Shown here one piece after another: positions 1 through 8,542 of a stretch of DNA of 64,000 bases; position 1 is the first letter of the stretch, and each line of letters begins with the position of its first letter. The stretch is from Keratinibaculum paraultunense (GTDB taxonomy: Bacteria > Bacillota > Clostridia > Tissierellales > Tepidimicrobiaceae). The stretch lies in assembly GCF_016767175.1 (NCBI RefSeq), contig NZ_CP068564.1:1364001-1428000 (forward strand), in the 5' to 3' direction. The position numbers were made by a program, and so were the translations under genes. Below the pieces are notes generated by a model. The model worked only from the letters and a program-made list of their open reading frames with translations, was not told where the DNA came from and did not search any database.

Positions 1-886
1 ATGCAACATCAACAAATAATAACATTACAATTAATATAATTGCATAAAAAACTGTAATTCCCATTATTAAAGTATAGTCCCTGTTATATATTGAAGTTGT
101 GAAAAACATTCCTAAACCAGGAATACCAAAAATCTTTTCAATAACAAAACTACCTACTAAAAGATTAGAAATTGTAGTCCCTAATATGGATACAATAGGT
201 AATATTGCATTCCTAACAGCGTGTTTCAAAATAACTGACAATTTAGAAATTCCTTTGGATTTTGCAGTTTTAATATAATCTTGCCCTATTACCTCTAACA
301 TACTAGAACGCATCAGCCTTGCCATTTGAGCTAATGGCATCATTGCCAAAGCAATAGATGGCAACAAAGTATGTCTCCATTCTCCCCAGCCTCCTATAGG
401 TATCCAGTTAATTTTCCTAGCAATAAATTGAATTAAAAAAGTTCCCATTACAAAGCTAGGTACAGAAACACCTACAATAGAAATAATCATAGAAATATAA
501 TCTGGCAATTTATTCTGATATAATGCTGCTATTGCACCAAGAGCAGGTCCAAATATCAAAGCTATGAAAAGAGCTTGTGCTCCTAAATAAGCAGAAACAG
601 GAAACCCCCTTGCAATCATTTCATTTACAGTTTCAGTATTGGATTTCATGGATTCTCCAAAATCCCCTCTAGCAATATTCTTTAAATACATTAAATACTG
701 CTGACTATAAGGTTTGTCTAATCCATATTTTCTAAGCAAGTTTTGATAAACTGCCTCAGGTATTCTTTTATTTTCATTAGCAAATGGGTCTCCAGGAACA
801 GAGTGCATTAAAATAAAAGTAATAGTAATTATTACCCATAAAGTAACTATAGCCATTGCAAGCCTTTTTATAATATATTTACTCAT
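1..886 (-). CDS. ABC transporter permease, DppB/OppB family (3' end outside window)
   Basis: This is an inner-membrane permease subunit of a dipeptide/oligopeptide ABC importer. It is open from an ATG at 886, preceded by GGGGAGG, to the window edge, giving about 295 residues. An N-terminal membrane anchor is followed by the periplasmic stretch with PGDPF, several hydrophobic segments and the cytoplasmic EAA-type loop near residues 190-220 (TAKSKGIS, then RNAILP), which docks on the ATPase. The visible end reads LLFVDVA, typical of the last helix of this family, so only roughly 15-20 residues should be missing. It lies downstream of the substrate-binding protein gene at 1035-2657 in the same direction, so the two probably form an operon. 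The substrate cannot be specified from sequence. Confidence 0.9.
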   Translation of the reverse strand, partial: MSKYIIKRLAMAIVTLWVIITITFILMHSVPGDPFANENKRIPEAVYQNLLRKYGLDKPYSQQYLMYLKNIARGDFGESMKSNTETVNEMIARGFPVSAYLGAQALFIALIFGPALGAIAALYQNKLPDYISMIISIVGVSVPSFVMGTFLIQFIARKINWIPIGGWGEWRHTLLPSIALAMMPLAQMARLMRSSMLEVIGQDYIKTAKSKGISKLSVILKHAVRNAILPIVSILGTTISNLLVGSFVIEKIFGIPGLGMFFTTSIYNRDYTLIMGITVFYAIILIVMLLFVDVA

Positions 887-997
887 ATTACCTCCCCTTT
901 TCCTTTATACTAAATATAAAATGAAAGCTTATATTTGTATAAATCGTCTTTTTAAATTTAAATAAACATCAGATTAAACCATACATTATTATTTCAT

Positions 998-1023
998 CTG
1001 GGACAGTACTAGTGCTGTCCCAG
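998..1023. terminator. Intergenic hairpin between the binding-protein and permease genes
   Basis: A 26-base inverted repeat of two 13-base arms has one mismatch (CTGGGACAGTACT paired with AGTGCTGTCCCAG). A T-rich run follows on the + strand, but none follows on the transcribed minus strand. It may act as an RNA-stabilising or partial-termination element that keeps the binding protein more abundant than the permease, as is common in peptide-importer operons. That role is inferred. Confidence 0.55.
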
Positions 1024-1034
1024 AAATTTTTAAA

Positions 1035-2657
1035 CTATTTAGTTATATCAGCATAAGTTATTACTGGATATCTTATAGGAACCTTTACAACGCCTTTTAC
1101 TCCATCTCTTAAAACATATGGTTGAGTATAGAAATATACTGAAATAACTGGCATATCTTCCATTACCATCTTCTCTGCTTTTCTCATAGCTTCCATGCGA
1201 ACTTTTTGATCTATTGTTGATTTTGCCTCATCTAATAATGCATCATACTTTGGATTATTGTAATTTACATCATTAAAAGCACTCTTTGACCACCAAAGTT
1301 CCAAAATCGTCATAGGATCCATAAAATCTCCTATCCATCCCCCTCTAGATATGTCATAATCCCCTGCTTTTTCTCTATCAAGTTTTACTTGAAACTCAAC
1401 ATTTTCAAGGCCTATCTCAATCCCTAAAACAGTTCTCCACATTTCTTGAACAGCTTGTGCAATTTTTTTATGGGATTCTGAAGTGTTATAAAGAAGAACA
1501 AAATTACTGTTATTAAAATCTTCAATAGTCATTCCTTCTTCACTTAAACCTTCTTCTAATAATTCTTTTGCTTTTTCTGGATCATATTCAATTAATTTGC
1601 CAACACTATCTCTAAACTCTTTACCATTTTCATCCTTTAGTCCATAAGGAACCACACCTTCAGCTGCTATTTGACCGCCTTGAGTAATATCTTTTACTAT
1701 AGTTTCCCTATCTAATGCCATAGATAAAGCTTTTCTTACCTTTACATTATTAAATGGTTTAACATCTGGATTTACATTATAATAATAAGTGCCAACTTGA
1801 GGTCCTATGTGTAATTGAGGATCATTTTCTGCTTGAAGTTGTGCAACTACCGATGTTGGTATATCTACCAAAATATCATATTCTCCACCTTCATATTTTT
1901 GCCATGCAGTATTTTGGTCTTCTATAATATCCAATTCAATACCATCTAATTTAATCTTATCTGCATTATAGTACAAATCATTCTTTTCCATAGCAATCTT
2001 AGCATTATGTTCCCATTTAACTAATTTAAATGGTCCATTAGAAACATGAGTTTCAGATTTTTTTGCCCAATCTGGATTGGATTCTACCACCTTTTTATTC
2101 ACTGGAAAATATGTGTAAAAAGCAGTTAATTCTAAAAAATATGCTGTTGGAGATTCTAAAGTTACTTCTAAGGTTTTCTCATCTAAAGCCTTAACAGCCA
2201 CATCGTCCCTTGAACCTTCCCCTGTATTATAGGCTTCTGCACCTTTAATGTAATAAAGTATATGTGCATAATCTGCAGCTAATTCTGGATCTAAAGCCCT
2301 CTTCCAACTAAATTCAAAGTCTTCAGCCGTTACTGGATCACCATTTGACCATTTGATATCATCACGAAGAGTAAAAGTATAAGTTAACCCGTCCTCTGAA
2401 ATTTCATAATCTTCAGCCATACCTGGTACTAACTCCCCTTTTTCATCGAATGTCATGAGCCCTTCAAATATATTTTCTAATATCCAAGACTCATGAGTTC
2501 CTTGAGCTAATGGAGGATCTAAGGAACCCGGTTCACTGCTGTTATTAGATCTTAAAATCTTTTTAACCCCTGTATCTCCATCCGAGTTAGAACATCCTGT
2601 AAAGAGCACTGATACTAAAAGGATAATGCTCAAAAGGATTGAAAATTTCTTCTTCAT
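1035..2657 (-). CDS. Peptide ABC transporter substrate-binding lipoprotein (SBP family 5)
   Basis: This 540-residue extracytoplasmic solute-binding lipoprotein delivers peptides to an Opp/Dpp-type importer. Residues 1-22 are a lipoprotein signal ending LFTGC, with Cys22 the lipidation site. The body has family 5 features: NNSSEPGSLDPPLAQG near the N-terminus, the motif YTFTLRDDIKWSNGDPVTAEDF around residues 92-113 and VRKALSMALDRETI in the middle. Length is normal for the family. The permease gene at 1-886 follows after a 148-base gap holding a hairpin, so the two are probably co-transcribed. A di-, tri- or oligopeptide ligand is likely; nickel and sugar binders also occur in this family. Confidence 0.93.
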   Translation of the reverse strand: MKKKFSILLSIILLVSVLFTGCSNSDGDTGVKKILRSNNSSEPGSLDPPLAQGTHESWILENIFEGLMTFDEKGELVPGMAEDYEISEDGLTYTFTLRDDIKWSNGDPVTAEDFEFSWKRALDPELAADYAHILYYIKGAEAYNTGEGSRDDVAVKALDEKTLEVTLESPTAYFLELTAFYTYFPVNKKVVESNPDWAKKSETHVSNGPFKLVKWEHNAKIAMEKNDLYYNADKIKLDGIELDIIEDQNTAWQKYEGGEYDILVDIPTSVVAQLQAENDPQLHIGPQVGTYYYNVNPDVKPFNNVKVRKALSMALDRETIVKDITQGGQIAAEGVVPYGLKDENGKEFRDSVGKLIEYDPEKAKELLEEGLSEEGMTIEDFNNSNFVLLYNTSESHKKIAQAVQEMWRTVLGIEIGLENVEFQVKLDREKAGDYDISRGGWIGDFMDPMTILELWWSKSAFNDVNYNNPKYDALLDEAKSTIDQKVRMEAMRKAEKMVMEDMPVISVYFYTQPYVLRDGVKGVVKVPIRYPVITYADITK

Positions 2658-2749
2658 TAAATTTAACCCCCTTTTAATTTGTTCTGCAAAATATAAATTT
2701 CTTTATAACATTATATGAATTCATATCCTTGGTTAGTATAAAATTTATA

Positions 2750-2792
2750 AAAAATAAAAAAGCCTCTTATACTATAAAAAGCATAAAAGGCT
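2750..2792 (-). terminator. Rho-independent terminator after the class V aminotransferase
   Basis: On the minus strand an AGCCTTTTAT...ATAAGAGGCT stem is followed by a long T-rich tract. It lies just past the stop codon at 2808 and separates this gene from oppA. Confidence 0.7.
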
Positions 2793-2807
2793 AATAACAA
2801 GAAATAA

Positions 2808-3941
2808 CTACATAATATCAACAAAATATTTATGCAAACTGCCATTTAATTTAATTCCATGTTTTTTAAATACATTATTTAATGCCTTTAAGGTAATGTA
2901 AGTCTTATCTTCATAACAATTTTCACCCATATGTCCTATTCTAATTACCTTATTTTCTAAATAATCAAAGGCTCCTGCTATCATAATATTATGATCTTCC
3001 AACATACTACTAAATATTTCATTAAAACTTATTCCCTTTGGAATTAAAACTGTAGTAACTGTATTAGAATATCCACTTAAAGGATATAATTCTAGTCCAG
3101 CTTGAATGAAAGACTCTCTAACTCCATTGGCAATTTTTTTATGTCTTTCTATATAATCTCCTCTTTCCAATATCCTGTCTACTGCACAGTCTAATCCATA
3201 TATGTCACTTATAGGTTGAGTATAAGGAAACCATTTTTCTTCATACCAGTTTTTCCACAAAGCCAAATTGCAATAAAAAGATTTAATAGGTATATTTCTG
3301 TTAAGTATAATATCCCAAGCATCCTTACTAATACTTAAAAGAGTTAATCCTGGTGAAGCCGATAAACATTTTTGACTTCCCCCTAGAACCACATCCATCT
3401 GCCATTTATCTACTTCAATAGGTTCGCCCCCAATAGCAGAAACTGCATCTACCACGGAAATTATTCCGTATTCCTTTAATAATGGACATATTTCATCTAC
3501 AGGATTAGTTATACCAGAAGGAGTTTCACAATAAACTAAAGTAGCTAACTTAAAATCATTATCTTTTTCCAAAAAATCCTTTAATTCATTTAAATCAATA
3601 GCCCTTCTATAATCTCCTTCAAAATATATAACTTCCCCACCATATATCTTAGCAAAATCACCAAAACCTTTTCCAAATATACCATTGTCTATACAAAGTA
3701 TTCTATCTCCTGGTTCTATTAAAGAAGCACATGCAGCCTCTAACCCTAAAATACCCTCACCATTTAATATAAGTACATCATTTTTAGTATTTAATAATTT
3801 CTTCAACTTATCACAGGTTTGTTTGTAAAATTCAAAAAAATCAATATCTAAATCTGGATTAGTTATATCCTGAGCCATAGCTTTCCGCACATCTTCATGA
3901 ATCTCTGTAGGTCCAGGAGTCATAATTAAAGGTTTTTTCAA
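2808..3941 (-). CDS. Class V aminotransferase (alanine/serine-glyoxylate aminotransferase-like)
   Basis: This is a PLP-dependent aminotransferase of about 377 residues in the small-subunit hydrogenase / serine-pyruvate aminotransferase group. The family opening MTPGPTEIHEDV, the cofactor aspartate in VVDAVSAIGGEP and the Schiff-base lysine in VLGGSQKCLSASPG are all visible. An in-frame ATG exists at 3956, but the bases right after it form a strong GGAGGGG ribosome binding site, and a TTG lies a short distance downstream, so the TTG at 3941 is probably the real start. The gene is monocistronic, with its own promoter near 4002-4030 and a terminator at 2750-2792. Likely reactions are alanine or serine with glyoxylate or pyruvate. 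A phosphonate or purine-catabolism aminotransferase is also possible. Confidence 0.85.
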   Translation of the reverse strand: MKKPLIMTPGPTEIHEDVRKAMAQDITNPDLDIDFFEFYKQTCDKLKKLLNTKNDVLILNGEGILGLEAACASLIEPGDRILCIDNGIFGKGFGDFAKIYGGEVIYFEGDYRRAIDLNELKDFLEKDNDFKLATLVYCETPSGITNPVDEICPLLKEYGIISVVDAVSAIGGEPIEVDKWQMDVVLGGSQKCLSASPGLTLLSISKDAWDIILNRNIPIKSFYCNLALWKNWYEEKWFPYTQPISDIYGLDCAVDRILERGDYIERHKKIANGVRESFIQAGLELYPLSGYSNTVTTVLIPKGISFNEIFSSMLEDHNIMIAGAFDYLENKVIRIGHMGENCYEDKTYITLKALNNVFKKHGIKLNGSLHKYFVDIM

Positions 3942-4001
3942 AAATATCCCCTCCATTTTGCAAGTGTATTATATCACTTTAAAAGTGTACCCATTAAATT
4001 T

Positions 4002-4030
4002 ATAGTATCATTACAATTTTATCGTGTCAA
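4002..4030 (-). promoter_or_regulatory. Sigma-A-type promoter of the class V aminotransferase
   Basis: Reading the minus strand, TTGACA (4030-4025), a 17-base spacer and TACTAT (4007-4002) precede the gene by about 60 bases. A short CACTTTTAAAGTG palindrome lies between promoter and gene and could be an operator. Confidence 0.6.
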
Positions 4031-4084
4031 TATAATAGGATTGAAAATACTACTATTTTCCTGGTAGAATAAGCTTTTCTATCT

Positions 4085-5674
4085 TTATTTTAATTCTATT
4101 TTTGTTACTTGGTTTAAATTATTTTTTTCATAGTATTCAATATTAACTTCATCGTCAATCTTTATAAAGGGCAGATTTTCTGATACTTCAATATTAGCTA
4201 TAAATATTTTATCACTATTATCCAATAAGAAATAATAATGAGTATTCCCATCTATGACCACAGATTCAATACCAATGATTTTACCCGTTATATTTAAAAA
4301 CTCCGTAGGTTCTTCATCCGCTTCAGATTGAAGATTGGTTATATCCTTGCCTAAATGAGTACTAACTACATTATCTACTGTTGTACCAATAGATACCTGC
4401 TGATAATTGCCAGCATCAACTAATGCATACATTTTAACAAGCCCCGCTTCATCTTTTAATGACATAAAATAAGTCGGTTTATTACCTATATTTAATAGTA
4501 TTGGAAAAGTTGATATATATCCTTTCTCCTGCACCGCTCCCTCAGCACTTTCCATAGCTGAAAACTCTTCCGCAGATGACATCTTATAAAATTTAGTATC
4601 CTTTGTTCTCATGTTTACAAGCACAAATCCAACATTAGATTCATCAGCTCCTACAGAAGTCATACCTGTATACAGATAAACATCATCATCTATAGCTAAA
4701 TAATTGTAACCTTCTGTTGTTTGCAATACACCTTTTTGAGCAAATATGGAATTGAAAAATCCTGATTGAAGCCCACCATTCCAATTAAGTTGCCTGATTA
4801 TTTCGTTAGCATCATAAATCCTATCAACCCATCTGGGTACATCTTCTATATTGTATTTTTTCGTCTCACCATTTGTTGCATCGGTTAGTATTACTTCCTT
4901 TACATCAAACCCACCAAACCAACCGATAGTATTGTGATATACTGGTGCTACCCAATAAGGAACTCCCTCTTCATCAATTTCAAAGTTAATTTCAAAGAAC
5001 ATGTCCTTAGGATATTTTAGTCTTAAATGCCTATAGATATTTCTTGAAAATTTATCTGACTTAGAATACTTTATGTTATTTTTGAGTTTCTTTAGCTCTA
5101 CTTTTCCATCTATCATATCCACTATAATATAATTAGGAATACCTTCATTCTTGTTGCCTATCCATTTTAAAAATCCATTGTATTCTAGAGGTGTAACCCT
5201 TACAGGCTTACCCTTGTAATTAATTTGAGTATAAGCGTCAGATACATTGTATTGAGAAACTAAATCCAACATTTCTCCCATCTTTCTACTACCTAATCTT
5301 TGGGCTGTATCTCTATCAACTGTAGGGACTTGCTCAAAAGAGGCTTCCTTTATATCTTCTTCAAAAGAACTATTTTCCCTATTAATTAAATTAGCGTATC
5401 TAGTTGGATGAAATATCACAGTTGAAGACAATTTTAACACAATTAATAGTGCCAATAAAATCCCTGGTGCTATAAATAATTTATAATACTTCTTGTCAAA
5501 GGTAATTAGTATAACTACTATAAATAATAAATTAATTATCAAATAAATCCAAAATTCAAAAGAATGTAAGTTGATCGCTGGTAAAAATATATACCATAAA
5601 ATAAATGCTAACAATGGTATTAATAGTACTCTTACAATTTTAGAAAAATTTACTTTCTTTCCTTTTTGTTCCAT
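4085..5674 (-). CDS. Membrane protein of unknown function with large external domain
   Basis: I do not recognise a named family for this 529-residue protein. Residues about 10-85 hold three hydrophobic segments. A long soluble region follows, probably outside the membrane, with repeated beta-rich blocks such as PYWVAPVYHNTIGWFGGFDV and LTDATNGETKKYNIEDVPRWVD. These look like domains that handle or bind protein or peptide, but no catalytic motif is visible. The last 70 residues resemble a small OB- or beta-barrel-like module (INITGKIIGIESVVIDGNTHYY region). The start follows AGGAGG. It is a single gene between a gene-free stretch and the HIRAN operon. A decayed piece of a second copy lies at 12055-12149, so the gene was once duplicated in this genome. 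Confidence 0.6.
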   Translation of the reverse strand: MEQKGKKVNFSKIVRVLLIPLLAFILWYIFLPAINLHSFEFWIYLIINLLFIVVILITFDKKYYKLFIAPGILLALLIVLKLSSTVIFHPTRYANLINRENSSFEEDIKEASFEQVPTVDRDTAQRLGSRKMGEMLDLVSQYNVSDAYTQINYKGKPVRVTPLEYNGFLKWIGNKNEGIPNYIIVDMIDGKVELKKLKNNIKYSKSDKFSRNIYRHLRLKYPKDMFFEINFEIDEEGVPYWVAPVYHNTIGWFGGFDVKEVILTDATNGETKKYNIEDVPRWVDRIYDANEIIRQLNWNGGLQSGFFNSIFAQKGVLQTTEGYNYLAIDDDVYLYTGMTSVGADESNVGFVLVNMRTKDTKFYKMSSAEEFSAMESAEGAVQEKGYISTFPILLNIGNKPTYFMSLKDEAGLVKMYALVDAGNYQQVSIGTTVDNVVSTHLGKDITNLQSEADEEPTEFLNITGKIIGIESVVIDGNTHYYFLLDNSDKIFIANIEVSENLPFIKIDDEVNIEYYEKNNLNQVTKIELK

Positions 5675-5732
5675 ACAAACTTCGCCTCCTAATATTTATT
5701 AATTAATTTCTTGCAAATCATCCTTATCTATA

Positions 5733-6128
5733 TTAATCTTTCAAATATATACTAATATCTATTTTTAGCCAATTATCTATATATTCTTTATCCTCTACTA
5801 TACCATATATTAATTTCCCTGCATCCATAAGTCTTGCCAAAACTTCGTTTTTTTCTTTGGGTACATAGCCAATTTTATTTCCCTTTTCATCCTTGATTAT
5901 TATAGCTAATTCATCATATTTATTATCTTTTTCCCTAAAAAAATTTAATTTAGTCCCTTTTACTATATTTTCCCCTATAGCATCTATATCTTCCACATAA
6001 GTAGTGCCCGCCACATGGGTATCTATAAGAAATATTTCCCTTTGGAAAGGTTTGCCTAATTCTATATTACCCACTTTATTTATTATTTCTATTATGGCAT
6101 TTTTTGTAGGTTTCTCTATATTACTCAT
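5733..6128 (-). CDS. HIRAN-domain protein
   Basis: This is a small protein of about 131 residues built almost wholly of a HIRAN domain. Its signature spans the middle and end: FLIDTHVAGTTYVEDI, then FREKDNKYDELAI, IGYVPKEKNEVLARLMDAGK. HIRAN domains bind single-stranded DNA ends in helicases such as HLTF, and they also occur as stand-alone bacterial proteins whose role is not established. The reading frame opens at a TTG at 6140, but GAGGTG just upstream of the ATG at 6128 supports MSNIEKP as the start. It sits 8 bases after the J-domain gene, so the two are probably co-transcribed. DNA repair or defence is the likely setting, by inference. Confidence 0.8.
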   Translation of the reverse strand: MSNIEKPTKNAIIEIINKVGNIELGKPFQREIFLIDTHVAGTTYVEDIDAIGENIVKGTKLNFFREKDNKYDELAIIIKDEKGNKIGYVPKEKNEVLARLMDAGKLIYGIVEDKEYIDNWLKIDISIYLKD

Positions 6129-6136
6129 ATTGCACC

Positions 6137-6952
6137 TCAATTCAAATAACTATTTTTACTTGGCAATAATTCTAATAATTCTTTTTCAGTCATTTCTAAT
6201 ATTAATTTTGCTATTTCAATTTTTTCCTTCAATTCCTCTTGCTTTTCCGTAACTTTCTCCTCATTCATTAAAAATGTTTCCTGATTAAAGGGAAAATCAT
6301 TTTGAATAGTTTCTATTTCCATAGAAATAGTATATATTTTATTTTTAAAAAATTTAATTTTCCCTCTTAATTCTTCCATAGAATTTATTTCTTCTATGTT
6401 CTCATTTTCCATAGCCATTTCATAAAAAATTTTAAGTAAATCCAAATCTCCCATTTCATAAGCATTCTTAGCTCTTTGCCACAAAACTTCTTCTTTTTCT
6501 GTGATATTAGAATTTAAATCAGGATGTAGTTCTTTTGCAATTTCTATGTAAAGCCTTTTTAATTCTTTGGATTCTTCAATACTTAAATCCTTTAAATTAC
6601 TTATTTCCTTAGCAGTCCTAATGTCTTCTGCCATTATTTTCAATTTATCCATATATTCTTTATATTCTTTGTCCAATTGTTTTTCTATTTCTTCTTCATC
6701 TATTTTCTCCTGATGGTTGATTTTAGCCTGTATCATTTGAATTTTTCTATGGGTTCGCAAAATTTGGGTTTCAATTTCAAAAATTTTATATTCATATTTT
6801 CCAATTTTATTTATATAGTCTGTTTCAAGTTTAATTCTCTTGTGCTCTATTAGATAATCTTTTGTTTCAATTAAACGAGCTAATTCTTCTTTTAAAATAT
6901 TGTATTTATCTATTAAAGATTGATACTTTAGATGAATTTTTAAATTTGACAT
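6137..6952 (-). CDS. Coiled-coil protein with internal J-like domain
   Basis: This protein has about 271 residues, starting from the ATG at 6952 that follows AAGGAGAT. A longer frame to 7009 has no ribosome binding site. Residues 1-110 and the C-terminal 80 residues are highly charged and heptad-like, predicting coiled coils. Around residues 130-165 the pattern LKRLYIEIAKELHPDLN with the HPD tripeptide (His143-Pro-Asp145) and a following AKNAYEMGD resembles helices II-III of a DnaJ domain, which would recruit Hsp70. A glycine-rich or zinc-finger DnaJ region is absent. The partner HIRAN gene follows after 8 bases. The function is unknown. The pairing suggests a chaperone-coupled DNA-associated complex, but that is speculation. 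Confidence 0.6.
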   Translation of the reverse strand: MSNLKIHLKYQSLIDKYNILKEELARLIETKDYLIEHKRIKLETDYINKIGKYEYKIFEIETQILRTHRKIQMIQAKINHQEKIDEEEIEKQLDKEYKEYMDKLKIMAEDIRTAKEISNLKDLSIEESKELKRLYIEIAKELHPDLNSNITEKEEVLWQRAKNAYEMGDLDLLKIFYEMAMENENIEEINSMEELRGKIKFFKNKIYTISMEIETIQNDFPFNQETFLMNEEKVTEKQEELKEKIEIAKLILEMTEKELLELLPSKNSYLN

Positions 6953-7076
6953 GGTATCTCCTTCTTTTATCTGATTATATATATTATATCTTATAATTGA
7001 AAATTTCATATTGGTATTGTAGATTCTATCTCCTATTTTATTATTAGCACATTCGATAAAATCAGAACCTTATCGA

Positions 7077-8093
7077 CTATCTAGCATATTCTATGCCTAT
7101 TAATTCTCCAAATTCAATTGCAGTTTTGGGATTTGAGCAATATAGGATTATGTTTAGCCCAGAATTAGAATAAAGATTAATAACTCCATATTTACAAATA
7201 GGTAATTGTCTATTATCTTTATATCTTTTATCTGGTGTTCCATTTTTATTAACCTTTTCCCATGTATAATCTATTATCTCTGTATCTTTGGGAACTGTTG
7301 AGGTTTCAATAAAATTAGTATAGCTTATATCGATATGAATATCATCATAAGAAATTGCCCCTATTTTTGAGCCCTTGATTACAACGACCTTATCAGGTAA
7401 AAAAACAAGTGTTTCTTTATGAAGCTTAACTTGAATTATTCTTATATCAGTTTTCAGATAAAAAGGTGCTTTTTCTATTATTTTAAAATTTTTTCTATTA
7501 ACTAAACTTGATGCTCCAGCATAAATTTTTCGATTTGAAACATCACCTGATTGTAATATTTGCCATAATGACGAAGACTTATTTAAAATCTCCCAAGCAG
7601 CTATTGTTTTATTATGACGTTCTATGTAGAATTCATCTAGTTCATAGTCTATGCTTATTTTACCTTTAGTTTTAACATAAATTTTTAAAAATAGACCTAT
7701 TATTCCTGTAAATAGAAATATCTTTTTGAACGCCAATAAAAATGTAAAGCATAACCAATTAGAAATCTTGTTCAATGAAAGTATTTTTTCAATAGAAGTG
7801 ATAAAATCTTTATATTCTACAGGTTGATAGCTTTCTATATCAGCACTAACAATATCTTTCATAATAGGTTCCTGAGTTGCAGTGATTGAAGGATTACCCC
7901 TATTTTTATTGCTTGATTCTTCGACATAACTAAGACCAGTTCCAGGAACGGAATAAGTTTTCCTTACATTACCCTTGGCTGTTTTGGTTACACGATACCC
8001 CGGTACTCCCCAGCTATATCCCACGCCAGATTTACTTAGATTTACTCTAAATCCACCTCCAAGATTGATGCTTTTTCTTATTCTAAATCCCAT
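7077..8093 (-). CDS. DUF4236-domain membrane protein
   Basis: This is a 338-residue protein. Residues 1-55 match the DUF4236 module (GFRIRKSINLGGGFRVNLSK, then VGYSWGVPGYRVT and YSVPGTGLSY), a glycine-rich beta module of unknown function found in many bacterial and prophage proteins. One hydrophobic segment near residues 115-140 (LCFTFLLAFKKIFLFTGIIG) probably anchors it in the membrane. The remaining 200 residues form an unrecognised domain with beta-rich repeats (IIQVKLHKETLVFLPDKVVVI). The GGAGGT site before the ATG is clear. It lies upstream of the J-domain and HIRAN genes with a gap of about 120 bases and may share their transcript. Confidence 0.7.
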   Translation of the reverse strand: MGFRIRKSINLGGGFRVNLSKSGVGYSWGVPGYRVTKTAKGNVRKTYSVPGTGLSYVEESSNKNRGNPSITATQEPIMKDIVSADIESYQPVEYKDFITSIEKILSLNKISNWLCFTFLLAFKKIFLFTGIIGLFLKIYVKTKGKISIDYELDEFYIERHNKTIAAWEILNKSSSLWQILQSGDVSNRKIYAGASSLVNRKNFKIIEKAPFYLKTDIRIIQVKLHKETLVFLPDKVVVIKGSKIGAISYDDIHIDISYTNFIETSTVPKDTEIIDYTWEKVNKNGTPDKRYKDNRQLPICKYGVINLYSNSGLNIILYCSNPKTAIEFGELIGIEYAR

Positions 8094-8163
8094 ATTAAAG
8101 ACCTCCCTCTATCGAATTTCATAAAAAATTATTTTTTATCTATAATTTAACAAATTTGATTTC

Positions 8164-8413
8164 CTACCATCCCTTCTTCAAAACCCTTCTCTTCTCCCCA
8201 TTATCCAATACCTTAGAACAAGATTCCCAATCTATATGTTTACCTCTAATTTTATGCAATGAGCTATATCTATTGCAAATACTAAGATTTTCCCATATTT
8301 TTTATGTTTTCTTTGTAATATTGTATTATTATTTTGTTTAGAATATCTTGTCCTAAATCTCCAAATTGTTCTAGATATTTGTAGTCATCTTCTGCAAATT
8401 CTGCTTCAAAATC
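8164..8413 (-). pseudogene. Degenerate coding stretch, unidentified gene
   Basis: On the minus strand two adjacent frames carry protein-like sequence broken by stops. One is a 43-codon piece (8282-8413) starting DFEAEFAEDDYKYLEQFGDL. The other (8164-8277) contains LHKIRGKHIDWESCSK and ends at a TAG. Neither has a start codon or ribosome binding site, and the switch of frame suggests a frameshifted relic. I do not recognise the family. It lies next to the immA remnant in the gene-poor stretch 8094-8542, which otherwise holds no gene. Confidence 0.35.
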
Positions 8414-8415
8414 TA

Positions 8416-8496
8416 TTAGCGTTCATAATAATAAGTAATGAATCCAAAAAGTCCTTCTATATCTAGGGATTTTCTAATTAAAAATGCTGTTTCTGA
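8416..8496 (-). pseudogene. Remnant of an ImmA/IrrE peptidase gene
   Basis: The minus strand encodes 26 residues (SETAFLIRKSLDIEGLFGFI and a few more) that match residues about 40-63 of the intact ImmA/IrrE protein at 48062-48826 with only a few differences, then meet a stop. The HExxH catalytic part is missing. Nucleotide identity is also obvious (8432-8496 against about 48650-48715). It lies just downstream of mcrC, the position immA would hold in an XRE-mcrB-mcrC-immA cassette. Confidence 0.8.
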
Positions 8497-8542
8497 CAGG
8501 AAAATTTATATCATTATCCATCAAAATTATCTCTCTTCATTA

